Assembly (NCBI GenBank): GCA_963825845.1
Contig: CAWGVL010000020.1
Location: 131,418-195,417 of the forward strand
Source of the DNA: DASQDN01 sp963825845
Lineage (GTDB): Bacteria; Acidobacteriota; Terriglobia; Bryobacterales; Bryobacteraceae
Reading direction: 5' to 3'
Length of the DNA stretch: 64,000 nucleotides
Positions 18,962-28,130 of the stretch are shown here, in pieces. The stretch's first letter is position 1. The number at the start of each line of letters is the position of its first letter. The position numbers were made by a program, and so were the translations under genes. Below the pieces are notes generated by a model that did no database searches, had not been told where the DNA came from, and saw only the letters and a list, made by a program, of their open reading frames with translations.

Positions 18962-20188
18962 CCACTTCGACGACGCTCACCAGTGAACTTTCGACTGCCC
19001 GATCGAAAAGCACAGGCGTGCCTGTGAGCCTGTTGACCGGCGGTTTTGACCTGCCCTATGCGTATGGTCTGTCGATGGCTCTGGCAGGCCATGGCGTGCG
19101 CCTACAAGTGATTGGCAGTGATGAAGTGGACAGTCCGGAGATGCACTCGAATGATGGAATTGAGTTTCTGAACTGGCAGAAGGGGTGGCGGCATGACGTC
19201 AGTGTCCTTCACAAGATCACCCGGCTGCTCGGCTTCTACCTCAGGCTGGCAATGTATGCGACTCGTACGAAATCCCGCATCTTCCACATCCTCTGGAACA
19301 ACAAGTTCGTGTATTTCGACCGTACCGTCCTCATGGTGTATTTTCGGATGCTTGGAAAACGCATTACGCTGACAGCCCATAACGTCAACACGGCAAAACG
19401 GGACCGCAGGGACTCGTGGCTGAACCGGCTCACACTGAAGGTGCAGTACCGCTTGGCCGACCGCATTTTCGTACATACGAAAAAGATGCGGACCGACCTG
19501 ATTCTCGAGTTCGGCGTCCGTCCGGAATCCGTCACCGTCATCCCCTTCGGCATCAACAATGCGGCTGTACACAGTCCGCTCACTCCGGCGGAAGCAAAGC
19601 GCAAGCTCGGCATCAGGGAATCCGAGCGCACGGTCCTGTTCTTCGGGCGCATCCAGCCCTACAAAGGCCTGGAGTACCTCATCGAAGCATTCGAGTTGCT
19701 GTCGTCCGAGTGCGCGGCCGTACCGACTGATCATCGCCGGCGAGCCGAAGAAAGAGCATGAGCAGTACTGGCTCGGAATGCGGAGACGCATTGAAAACGG
19801 TCCGACTCGCGACAAGGTACTGCAGCAATTACGTATATCCCGACGACGAAACAGAGGTCTATTTCAAGGCCGCCGACGCGCTTGTCCTTCCGTACACGGA
19901 CATTTATCAGAGTGGGGTCCTGTCCCTGGGCTATAGCTTCGGGCTGCCCACGATCGCCACGGAGGTAGGCTCGTTTCGCGAAGAGATCATCGAAGGCGAA
20001 ACAGGACTGATCTGCAGGCCTGCCGATCCGGCGGACTTGGCGCAGGCAATCGAGCGGTACTTCTCCTCCTCGATGTATGCGGACCTGACCGCCTGCCGCA
20101 CCAAATTGAGGTTTACGCTTTGCAACGGTATTCGTGGGATCTCGTCGCCGATATCACCATACGCGCGTACCAAGAAATACAGCGTTGA
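18958..20188 (+). pseudogene. GT4-family glycosyltransferase, three frameshifts
   Basis: A GT-B enzyme of about 410 residues once rejoined. The first frame carries the N-terminal domain (PVSLLTGGFDLPYAYGLSMAL, HILWNNKFVYFDRT, LTAHNVNTAKRD) and the hinge strand TVLFFGRIQPYKGLEYLIEAF. It then shifts near 19718 (YRLIIAGEPKKEHEQYW), near 19832 (PDDETEVYFKAADALVLPYTDIYQSGVLSLGYSFGLPTIATEVG) and near 20098 (IEVYALQRYSWDLVADIT), ending at TGA 20186-20188. The SFGLPTIAT segment is the donor-binding loop. The start overlaps the polymerase stop as ATGA. A GTG-started transferase follows after 22 bases. Confidence 0.78.
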
Positions 20189-20210
20189 CCCGCCACCTGG
20201 AGGAGATTTG

Positions 20211-21254
20211 GTGAACCCACTCGTGTCGATTCTGATTCCGCCTTCAATGCGGAAGCCTGGATTGCGGAAACGCTGCGGTCTGCAGTCGCGCAGACCTGGG
20301 ACAGCAAGGAAATAATCGTCGATTGATGATGGATCGACCGACCAGACTGCGGCTGTCGCGAGAGCTTTTGAACGGCACGGGGTTCGTGTGTTCACACAGC
20401 CAAACGCAGGGGCTGCGGCGGCGCGGAACGAAGCCTATCGCCGGAGCGAGGGAGACTACATTCAGTGGCTCGATGCGGACGATCTCCTGGCGCCGGACAA
20501 GATCGCGCTCCAGATGCACGCGCGCGGCGGCCCCCGAACCCTGCTTTCCTCGGAGTGGGGAGAGTTCCTGTATCGCTACTATCGTGCGACCTTTGTTCCG
20601 ACAGAGTTGTGGTGCAACCTGAGCCCCACCGAGTGGCTTGCAACAAAACTCGCTCATAACCGGCACATGCAGACGGCAACCTGGCTGGTCAGCCGCGAGT
20701 TGACCGATGCGGCCGGACCCTGGAACACGGCCCTGTTGGGCGACGACGACGGGGAATACTTCTGCCGGGTGTTGATGGCGAGCGACGGCGTACGTTTCGT
20801 CCCGGGCTCAAGGGTCTACTACCGCGCGTCCGGAAATACGAGCCTGAGCTATATCGGAAGCTCAGAGCGAAAGATTCGTGCTCACTGGCACTCCATGCGG
20901 CTCCACATCGACTACATCCGGTCGCTGGAAGACAGCGATATGGTCAAGGCCGCCTGCGTCAAATACCTGAATAACTGGCTGATTCACTTCTATCCCGAAT
21001 ACCCGGAGATCGTCGCCGACGCCGGGCGCCTGGCAAGATCTTTCGGCGGCAGCCTGGAGACGCCTTCCCTGTCCTGGAAGTACGCGTGGGTCAAAGCGCT
21101 GTTCGGGTGGAGTGCGGCGAAACGTTTTCAGATGACGGCTCGAGGCGTGAGATGGTCAGTGCAGAGATCGTGGGACCGCACCTTGTATGACCTCGAAAGC
21201 AACCGGTCGTTCAGAACCCCTCAACTCGTTAGTAAGGGCATCCACAATTCGTAA
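20211..21254 (+). pseudogene. GT2-family (GT-A fold) glycosyltransferase, two frameshifts, GTG start
   Basis: Rejoined it reads VNPLVSILIP, FNAEAWIAETLRSAVAQTW, then DDGSTDQTAAVARAF, the standard GT2 N-terminus. This is followed by NAGAAAARNEAYRRSEGDYIQ and the metal-binding LDADD (the DXD equivalent). The long open part to 21254 carries LLGDDDGEYFCRVL, the usual ED-like acceptor-base region. Indels lie near 20246 (GGCC read as GCC) and 20320. The GTG at 20211 is chosen because GGAGGAG lies just upstream at 20199-20205. It would add one sugar to the repeat unit; the donor is unknown. Confidence 0.78.
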
Positions 21255-21272
21255 AGAGAAAGGCGTGTTTCC

Positions 21273-22320
21273 ATGGTGATCACTCGAACACCACTGCGTA
21301 TCTCCTTTTTTGGAGGCGGCACTGACTACCCGATCTGGTATCGCGAGCACGGCGGGTCTGTGCTTGCAACGACGATCGACAAATGCTGCTACATAAGCTG
21401 TCGGCGTTTGCCGCCCTTTTTCGAGTACCACAGCCGGGTTTCGTATTCGAAGGTGGAGAACGTACTTCGACAACGATGCCATAGAGCATCCATCGGTTCG
21501 AGGCTGCCTCCAATACCTCGAGATGAGCGAAGGTCTCGAGATCCATCATATTGCCGACCTTCCGGCCCGCGCCGGGTTGGGTACCAGCTCCGCCTTCACG
21601 GTCGGACTGCTTCTGGCCTTGTATGCACTCAAAGGGCAGATACGAGACAAGCAGACGCTCGCGAACGACGCCATCTTTGTCGAACAAACTCTCTTGAACG
21701 AGGCCGTCGGGGCCCAGGATCAGGTGAGTGCTGCCTATGGAGGCTTCAACCGCATCAACTTCAACACTGACGGAACCATCGACGTCAGCCGGATGCCGAT
21801 CGACCATAGCCGGTTGAGGGCCCTCGAGGCCCATCTCGCGCTGTACTTCACCGGGTTTGCACGGACAGCATCGGAGATCGCGCAGGAGCAAATTCGGCTG
21901 ACACCGCACCGGCATAAAGAATTGCAAACCATGGAGGAGATGGTTTACGAAGGCGAATCAATCCTCGCAAATCCACAGCGCTCGCTCGATGAGTTCGGCG
22001 GTCTTCTACACGAGAGCTGGAAGCTCAAGAGGAGCCTGACAAACAAGATCACGAGCGCCAGCATTGACGACATCTATGCAGCTGGGCTGAGCGCGGGCGC
22101 GATCGGCGGCAAGCTACTCGGCGCGGGAGGTGGAGGATTCATGCTGTTCTTTGTGCCGCCGGAGCGCCGGGCAGCGCTGCGGTCCCGCCTTAAAGAGCTG
22201 ATGTGTATTCCTTTCCACTTCTCCACGAGGGGCAGCGACGTGGTCGTTTACGAGCCGGATGAGTTGTATGACCAGTCACTTGTGAACGAAAGATCCTATG
22301 TTTATGCGCAACACGCCTGA
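21273..22320 (+). pseudogene. hddA: D-glycero-D-manno-heptose 7-phosphate kinase (GHMP family), one frameshift
   Basis: MVITRTPLRISFFGGGTDYPIWY is the conserved N-terminus of HddA-type GHMP kinases. A single shift near 21463 joins VSYSKVENV to YFDNDAIEHPSVRGCLQYLEM. The ATP-binding glycine-serine loop follows (DLPARAGLGTSSAFTVGLL), and the C-terminal GHMP motif is GGKLLGAGGGGFMLFF. It would phosphorylate heptose 7-phosphate at C1 in the GDP-heptose pathway. The neighbours are the guanylyltransferase, isomerase and phosphatase of the same pathway. The 3' end overlaps the next gene by 23 bases. The rejoined length (about 348) is normal for the family. Confidence 0.82.
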
Positions 22321-23053
22321 CGTGATTGTTCTCTGTGGCGGCGCCGGTCTTAGGCTTCGGAGTGTCACTGGGAATAGTCCTAAGGCGATGGCGACTGTGT
22401 CTGGCCGCCCGTTCATGGAGTTGTTGCTTCGCCAGCTCGAGCGGAATGACTTCCGGCGGGTGATCCTGGCCGTTGGATATCAGAAGGAGATGATCAAATC
22501 GTTCTTCGGAGAACGATTTGGAAACCTGGAACTTATTTATTCCGATGAATCACAGCCGCTCGGGACCGGCGGCGCCTTGCGGAATGCTGCCCCACTACTC
22601 ACGTCCGAGGAAGTACTGGTTATGAATGGTGACAGTTACACAGGCGCCGATCTCATGCAATTCGTCAGGCATCATCGGGAAGTGCAAGCGGATCTTTCCA
22701 TGCTCGTTGTGCCAGCCGACGGTCGAAGCGATTGCGGAACCGTGCTTGTTGGTCCCGGCGGAAAAGTATTGCTGTTCGGAGAAAAGACGACTTTGGACGG
22801 CGCCCGCTATATTAATGCCGGCATTTATGTGCTGTCGCGGCAAACCATCGACCAATTACCCGAGCGCGTTCAAATCTCGCTTGAGCATGAAATATTCCCG
22901 CGGTGGTTAGAGGACGGCGTTCCCCTTGAGGCGTTCATTCATCAGGGCCGATGTTTAGATATCGGCACGCCCGACCGGTACCACAATTCGCAGGAATTGT
23001 TGCGGGACGCCGAAGCAGTATCAAAATCAACGACGACTGGAGTTCAACAATGA
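22298..23053 (+). CDS. hddC: D-glycero-D-manno-heptose 1-phosphate guanylyltransferase-like nucleotidyltransferase
   Basis: A 251-residue sugar-phosphate nucleotidyltransferase. LCGGAGLRLRSVTGNSPKAM at about 12-31 is the nucleotide-binding signature (GGxGxR and PKxM). LGTGGALRNA and VMNGDSYTGADL supply the sugar- and metal-binding residues, and the protein ends GRCLDIGTPDRY. The pathway assignment rests on its place between the heptose kinase and gmhA/gmhB homologues; by sequence alone it could be another hexose-1-phosphate nucleotidyltransferase. Its stop overlaps the next start as ATGA. Confidence 0.85.
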   Translation: MFMRNTPDVIVLCGGAGLRLRSVTGNSPKAMATVSGRPFMELLLRQLERNDFRRVILAVGYQKEMIKSFFGERFGNLELIYSDESQPLGTGGALRNAAPLLTSEEVLVMNGDSYTGADLMQFVRHHREVQADLSMLVVPADGRSDCGTVLVGPGGKVLLFGEKTTLDGARYINAGIYVLSRQTIDQLPERVQISLEHEIFPRWLEDGVPLEAFIHQGRCLDIGTPDRYHNSQELLRDAEAVSKSTTTGVQQ

Positions 23054-24048
23054 AAGTCATGATTACAGGAGCCGCCGGCTTTATTGGTGGAACTTTAGCC
23101 GAGTATTGTTCCGCGGCCGGTTGCTCCGTGCTAGGCCTGGGCATCAGCGACCCTGCGGCAGCCATGTCTTGGTCCTTTGAGCATTGTGACGTTCGAGATG
23201 CCGAACGTTTGGGCAGATTGATTTCAAGCTTTAAGCCGGACCGCATTTTCCATTTGGCTGCTCAGAGTTATCCGACCGTATCGCTTTCCAAACCACGCGA
23301 GACTATGGAGATCAACGCGGGTGGAACCATAAATGTCTTTGAGTGTGTGCGTGCGGCTGGGATTATGCCCGTCGTCGTAGTCGCATGTTCCAGTGCCGAG
23401 TACGGGCCCGTTGCTAGTTCTGATCTTCCGGTCAGGGAAGATCATCCGCTTCGGCCATTGCATCCATACGGCGTTAGCAAAGTCGCTCAGGATCTGCTCG
23501 CAGCTCAGTATTTTGCGAACTACTCTATTCCGGCCGTAAGGATTCGTATTTTCAACACAACAGGCGTAGGTAAAACGGGAGATGTCTGCTCGGACCTCAC
23601 GATGAGAGCAGTCGAAATCGAAAGTCAGTCGCGGCCCGGCCTGTTGAAGGTGGGCAATCTGACAAGCCGGAGAGCAATACTGGACGTTCGCGATATGGTA
23701 CGGGCCCTCTGGCTTTCAGCGGAGCGGTGCGAACCGGGTGACGTATATAACGTCGGTGCTAACCAGGTTTATTCAGTGAGTGAACTGATCGCGGCCATCG
23801 CTGCCCATACCGTAACGCGATTCGAGGTCGACCAGGATCCTGCGCTTATGCGAGGTTGCGATGAGCCTGTAATCGCGGGCGACACCACAAAGTTCCGACG
23901 CCTCACCGGCTGGAAACAAGAGATCGATCTCATGATGACCGTGCGTGACATGCTCGACTGGTGGAGGACGCGGCTCGGGGTTCGACCGCAGATCTCAGAC
24001 GCTCCAATTGCGAGTTCCGGGCGGGTGCAGATACATGTTGCTGAGTGA
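23050..24048 (+). CDS. GDP-mannose 4,6-dehydratase-like extended SDR
   Basis: A 332-residue extended SDR with MITGAAGFIGG at 4-14, HLAAQSYPTVSLSKP (the loop of GDP-mannose dehydratases), CSSAEYGPV and the catalytic YGVSK. The start at 23050 is fixed by the ATGA overlap and the family N-terminus MKVMITGAAG; the frame is open further 5' but without homology. Lying inside the heptose set, it could act on GDP-manno-heptose to give a 4-keto-6-deoxy-heptose, as DmhA does in Yersinia and Campylobacter relatives. Ordinary GDP-mannose dehydratase or reductase activity is the alternative. Confidence 0.8.
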   Translation: MKVMITGAAGFIGGTLAEYCSAAGCSVLGLGISDPAAAMSWSFEHCDVRDAERLGRLISSFKPDRIFHLAAQSYPTVSLSKPRETMEINAGGTINVFECVRAAGIMPVVVVACSSAEYGPVASSDLPVREDHPLRPLHPYGVSKVAQDLLAAQYFANYSIPAVRIRIFNTTGVGKTGDVCSDLTMRAVEIESQSRPGLLKVGNLTSRRAILDVRDMVRALWLSAERCEPGDVYNVGANQVYSVSELIAAIAAHTVTRFEVDQDPALMRGCDEPVIAGDTTKFRRLTGWKQEIDLMMTVRDMLDWWRTRLGVRPQISDAPIASSGRVQIHVAE

Positions 24049-24652
24049 AACCACATCCGCTCTGCTCAGGGCCAATATCGAGAGTAGTCTGGCCGTTCAC
24101 AGCCGCTTTGTCGAGGACTGCCTGCCGGCGCTTGAAGCGGCGGCCGCGGCTCTCGTGTCGGCATACAAGTCCGGTCACAAGGCCATTTTCTTTGGTAACG
24201 GCGGCAGTGCCGCCGACGCGCAGCACCTTGCCGCAGAGTTCGTCGGCCGATACCTGCGGGAACGGCGTCCCCTCCCGGCTGTCGCTCTGAACGGCAACAC
24301 GTCAGCGCTCACGGGAATAGGGAATGACTACGGATATCGCGAAGTCTTCGCCCGGCAGCTCGAGGCCCTCGCCGTCCCGGGCGATGTGGTCGTTGGCATT
24401 AGTACGTCCGGGAAGTCCGAAAACGTAATCGAAGCCGTAATGCGGGCGCGCCGTCTGGGGCTTTACAGGATCGCGCTTACCGGGGCTTCGGGTGGGGAGC
24501 TGAAGGGCTTAGTCGATACACTCATCGCAGTCCCGTCGGACCTCACGCCGCGCATTCAAGAGTGTCACATTCTCGCAGGCCACGCGCTCTGTGACGCCGT
24601 AGAATCGGCGCTGATGCAGGATTCCGCTGCGGTGGAGCAACACGCAGGTTGA
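24035..24652 (+). CDS. gmhA: Phosphoheptose isomerase (SIS domain)
   Basis: A 205-residue SIS-domain protein that converts sedoheptulose 7-phosphate to D-glycero-D-manno-heptose 7-phosphate. FFGNGGSAADAQHLAAEFVGRY contains the family signature with the metal and substrate ligands. VGISTSGKSENVI is the phosphate-binding loop, and ECHILAGHALCDAVE carries the C-terminal His and Glu of the active site. ATG 24035 overlaps the preceding gene by 14 bases. The gene ends with a four-base overlap with gmhB. Length and motifs are complete, so this is the most secure member of the heptose set. Confidence 0.93.
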   Translation: MLLSETTSALLRANIESSLAVHSRFVEDCLPALEAAAAALVSAYKSGHKAIFFGNGGSAADAQHLAAEFVGRYLRERRPLPAVALNGNTSALTGIGNDYGYREVFARQLEALAVPGDVVVGISTSGKSENVIEAVMRARRLGLYRIALTGASGGELKGLVDTLIAVPSDLTPRIQECHILAGHALCDAVESALMQDSAAVEQHAG

Positions 24653-25480
24653 TCGAGATGTCGAGGCGCAAGGCGCTGTTTTTAGACCGGGACGGCGTCA
24701 TCAACGTCGAAACAGGCTACGTGCACTGCCGCGAGGAGTTTATTTTCCAGGAAGGCATCTTTGAGCTTTGCAGCGCCGCAGAATCGCTTGGCTACTTAAT
24801 CATCGTCGTCACGAATCAGGCTGGCATCGCACGAGGCTACTACACCGAGTCGGAGTTTTTCGAACTGACGGAATGGATGATCGCAGAATTCGAGCGGCGA
24901 GGGATTGCGATCACGAAAGTTTATCATTGCCCGTACCATCCCGTTCACGGACTGGGGGAGTATCGAATCGATTCCCCGGACCGTAAGCCCGAGACCCGGC
25001 ATGTTGCTGCGGGCGCAGGCTGATTATGATCTGGATCTGAAACGGAGTGTCTTGATCGGAGACAAAGTATCAGACATTGCCGCGGCGGAAGCGGCGGGCG
25101 TGGGCACGAGAATCTGGCTCAAGCCGAGAACCGGGACGCCTGACGCCGCACCGGTCCAATGCCATGCCGCCGATTCTCTCGAAGACATCCGAGCCAGATT
25201 TTTTTCCCGCCGCCTGAGCACTTTAAAAGTCGCGGAATACTCGGACGTGGCGGTGAAGCCGGTCGGAGGAGCGCGCTTTGAAACGGTCCCATCTCGTAAG
25301 CGCCGATATCCCACGCTGTCCCTCGAGGACGTGATGTTGACGCTCGAGCATATGCACTCGCCAGCGTCCGCCTGCATTGAGCGCGGTGCTGGTCGAAAGC
25401 AGCGAAAAGCCGTCATCGTTGGGCCGCCGATCAACGCCGTACGTTCCGATAAAGCCTGTAGCCGCCCGGCCGGGTTCTAA
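24649..25480 (+). pseudogene. gmhB: D-glycero-heptose 1,7-bisphosphate 7-phosphatase (HAD), frameshift at a C run
   Basis: The N-terminus KALFLDRDGVINVETGYVH carries the HAD nucleophile (DRDGV), and VVTNQAGIARGYYTESEF and YHCPYHP (zinc-loop Cys and His) follow. One extra C in the run at 24988-24990 breaks the frame. Dropping it joins DRKP to RPGMLLRAQADYDLDLKRSVLIGDKVSDIAAAEAAG, the normal C-terminal half. GmhB is usually about 180-190 residues, ending near 25205. The frame stays open to 25480, but that tail has no recognisable similarity and overlaps the end of the convergent gene on the - strand. One of these two 3' ends is therefore wrong. Confidence 0.78.
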
Positions 25481-26823
25481 ATCCCGGATTGAAGCTGACC
25501 AGGACGGTGCTCCCGGGCTGAAGCGCAGTGCCGGCGCAGACTGCGGAACAAACGCTTGTGCCCGGAGCATTCTTCCAATGAATTCAACTTGACTCAATGC
25601 TACTGACCTAGCGCTTAGACTCGACGGCGGGTTGGGGGTCGAGGGCGGCGGTGGGGTTGGCGAAGTGCCGGCTCTCAGCGGGTGCGGATAAGTGTAGATC
25701 GCGTACCCGGCCTTAGGAGCGCCGGAGTTCACGCCGTCGCGTCCCCACTGGAAAAGTTGACTAAAGACAAGCCGCACGGATTTCCCCAGCCCCAACCTGA
25801 CCCGATGGCCACTGTTCCTGTATTGCCCAAATGTAGATAGGGTCGGTGAATAGCTGGTGCCGTTATGGTTTTGACCGAGTTGGCGGGGAACCGGGATACC
25901 GACGTTGGTACAGGCGCCTTGTGGCCGGACATCCTCAGCTCCACGAATCGAAAGTTTGATCTCCGCCTTATCGCCCCAATAAGAACCGGCAAGGTTATCG
26001 ATCTGATTGTTACAATTACCCCGGTACCGCCCGGATCCAGATTGCCCAACTCTGGTTAGCAATCTGAGTCGAGCCGCCATATGGACGAAAGGTGTTTTTA
26101 TAAACTTCGAAATGCCTGACGCCAACAGGCGAAGTATCCATTCCGTGTGTATTGAAGGATGAATAGGTCAGCACATTGTGGCGATACACTACTCGCGTTC
26201 AGTCATCAGCGTCGATGCCTTGATTGGTTCCCCCATAGAATGTGTTGTCTTCAATGTAGTGGTTGAGCGTTCCGGTGGTATCTTTATTTCCCATTGTGTC
26301 CGGCGATGCCCCAGGAGTTCCCTGCATCGCCATTATCTTTTGGTTGGATGAAAGAGTCGTCCCACCCACCTGTAAAGGAGTTACCCGCGATGATCACTCC
26401 ACCAGCGACCTGAAGTGCAAAAAGTCCGTGTCTGCTGATTACGAAATCGTTCTTTTCGATAATCACCGGTTGACGCGCCTTTCCAGGAACCGCCAACGAA
26501 AGCCTTTGCTTTCGCTTCCACCACCGTTCTTGATGAAACTGAAGCCAGATATTCGGATAATGCCGCTTGCCTTCGTAATGGTGTTGTTTCCGGTTAGGGT
26601 GATCCGGGTCTGCCCAATCCCGGCGCCCTGTAAGTGGACGGCGTTGCTGAGCTTCAAACCAGACCAGGAACAGCTGCCCGCAGGTACAGTGACAATGTCG
26701 CCAGCGACTTGCTGCGTTGATCGCTGACTGTACAGCGTCTACCGAACACGAGCTGGCTTGACGGGTTGCGCCCCAAGCAGTACACGCCAGAAAAAAAAGA
26801 GTGAGTTTGGAACTGGACACCAT
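25223..26823 (-). pseudogene. Secreted right-handed parallel beta-helix (pectate-lyase-like) protein, broken
   Basis: Reading down from ATG 26821-26823, MVSSSKLTLFFLACTAWGATRQA is a signal peptide. It is followed by CSVDAVQSAINAA, then in shifted frames VTVPAGSCSWSGLKLS, AVHLQGAGIGQTRITLTGNNT, GIIRISGFSFI, VIIEKNDFVISRHGLFALQV, GGVIIAGNSFTGGWDDSF, IEDNTFYGGTNQGIDADD and VYRHNVLTYSSFNTHGMD. These rungs define a single-stranded parallel beta-helix. A proline-rich stretch (PTPPPPSTPNPPSS) follows a YTYPHPL end segment. At least four indels and one in-frame stop are needed. The 3' limit is uncertain: the last open segment stops at 25223 and runs over the gmhB end. Confidence 0.6.
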
Positions 26824-27200
26824 GTGTTGAAATCGCTCGCGCGTGGTTTAGCGTAGGGCAACGGTGTCGTTTCCTTACCTACTAAGTAAGATCGTCGTCG
26901 CCACCCCATAAGAATGGAACGAAGACTCTAAGCCGGGCCCAACTTAATATCAGGCAGTACTAAGGTGTATTAGCCTTAGCCAGGTAGAGCCCAGCCGTAC
27001 TAGTACGAAAGACCAATAGTACCATACGGCCGCAACCAGGAGCAATCTTCTGCAATCTATTTCTACCCGTATTGAAGAAACTTTTCAGGATCCGACGGCG
27101 TCAAGCCAAGCAGTAATAAATCAACGTGCTACCACGATACAGCTTCCGATCCTAGCGGAATCCGATTTCACGATAGCACCCACGATAACGAGAGGCATAG
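26824..27200. other. Intergenic region between divergent genes
   Basis: This 377-base region separates the start of the - strand beta-helix gene from the + strand GT2 gene, so it should hold both promoters. No ORF of note is present. The clearest element is the GTAC-rich repeat at 26997-27024, annotated separately; a second partial copy of its core (AGTACTAAG) lies near 26957. Confidence 0.6.
26997..27024. promoter_or_regulatory. GTAC-rich dyad repeat, copy 1
   Basis: The palindrome GTACTAGTAC (26997-27006) is followed by GAAAGACC and TACCA. The same arrangement recurs at 38115-38143 with about 25 of 28 matching bases, allowing one inserted T. It lies about 174 bases upstream of the - strand beta-helix gene and about 180 bases upstream of the + strand GT2 gene. 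A regulator-binding site is inferred from recurrence and symmetry only. Confidence 0.45.
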
Positions 27201-28130
27201 ATGAGCTTCACAAGACAAACCGTTCTATACGTATTGATTACCCCGGCCCGCAACGAGGCGGCTTATATAGAGCAGACGATCCAGTCGGTGATCAGACAGA
27301 CGCTACTGCCCGTTAAAGTGGGTCATCGTCGATGACGGTTCCCTCGACGACACAGCAGCGATCGTCTCCAAGTATCTACCGCATCACCACTGGATAGAAC
27401 TCGTGGAACTCCCGAAGCACAGGGACCGGAGCTTCGCCGGCAAGGTGTATGCCTTCAACGCCGGAATGGAGAAAGTGGCTTCGACCCGTCATAAGGTCAT
27501 AGGCAATCTCGATGCCGATGTCTCCTTCGACCCGGACTACCTGGAGTTTTTGATGTTCAGGTTCGGCAGGATCCCGATCTCGGTGTGGCAGGCACCATCT
27601 TCGTCGAAGACGGATACAGTTCCGAGACCGACAGCTTCGAAGGGACGGAATCACGTTTCCGGTCAGGTGCAGTTGTTCCGTCGCGAGTGCTTCGAACAGA
27701 TCGGCGGGTATATCGCCGCACAGGGCCGGAGGCATCGACTGGATGGCCGTAACCACCGCTCGCATGATCGGCTGGAAGACCCGTTCATTCCGGGAGAAGC
27801 AATTCTTTCACTATCGCCGTCTCGGTACCGCTGAAAGAGGCGTGCATGCCTCCTTGTTCTCCTACGGCGAGAAAGATTACTACCTCGGAGGGCATCCGCT
27901 CTGGGAGATCTGCAGGGTGGCATACCGCGCCGCCAAAAGGCCATATGTCACCGGCGCGGCGGCTTTGGGAGCAGGCTTCATCTGGGCTTTCATGACGTCA
28001 AACTCAGCGGCCCGTATCCGATGAGCTGATGCGTTTCCATCGCAAAGAGCAGATGGCGAAGCTGAAGGTGATCGTAAAGTCGAAATTGAGGTTTAGGCGA
28101 GTTGACAAGTTCGACGTGGCAGCAAACTAA
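27201..28130 (+). pseudogene. GT2-family glycosyltransferase, several frameshifts
   Basis: From ATG 27201 the protein reads VLYVLITPARNEAAYIEQTIQSVIRQT, then after a shift near 27318 (AAA for AA) WVIVDDGSLDDTAAIV, the GT2 nucleotide-binding motif. The DXD equivalent is VIGNLDADVSFDPDYL. Further joins near 27570, 27650, 27720 and 28000 give VAGTIFVEDGY, HVSGQVQLFRRECFEQIGGY, GGIDWMAVTTARMIGWKTRSF and finally ELMRFHRKEQMAKLKV, with stop at 28128-28130. About 309 residues are expected. It opens the second EPS gene block, which continues with the alpha/alpha-barrel protein and AsnB. Confidence 0.72.

Noticed and set aside
19102..19815. 237-codon - strand ORF opposite the GT4 gene at 18958
   Set aside because: Antisense shadow of a GT4 N-terminal domain with clear motifs on the + strand.
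26997..27024. Possible rRNA or transposon end
   Set aside because: The GTAC-rich palindrome resembled a terminal repeat, but no transposase, target duplication or rRNA context is present.
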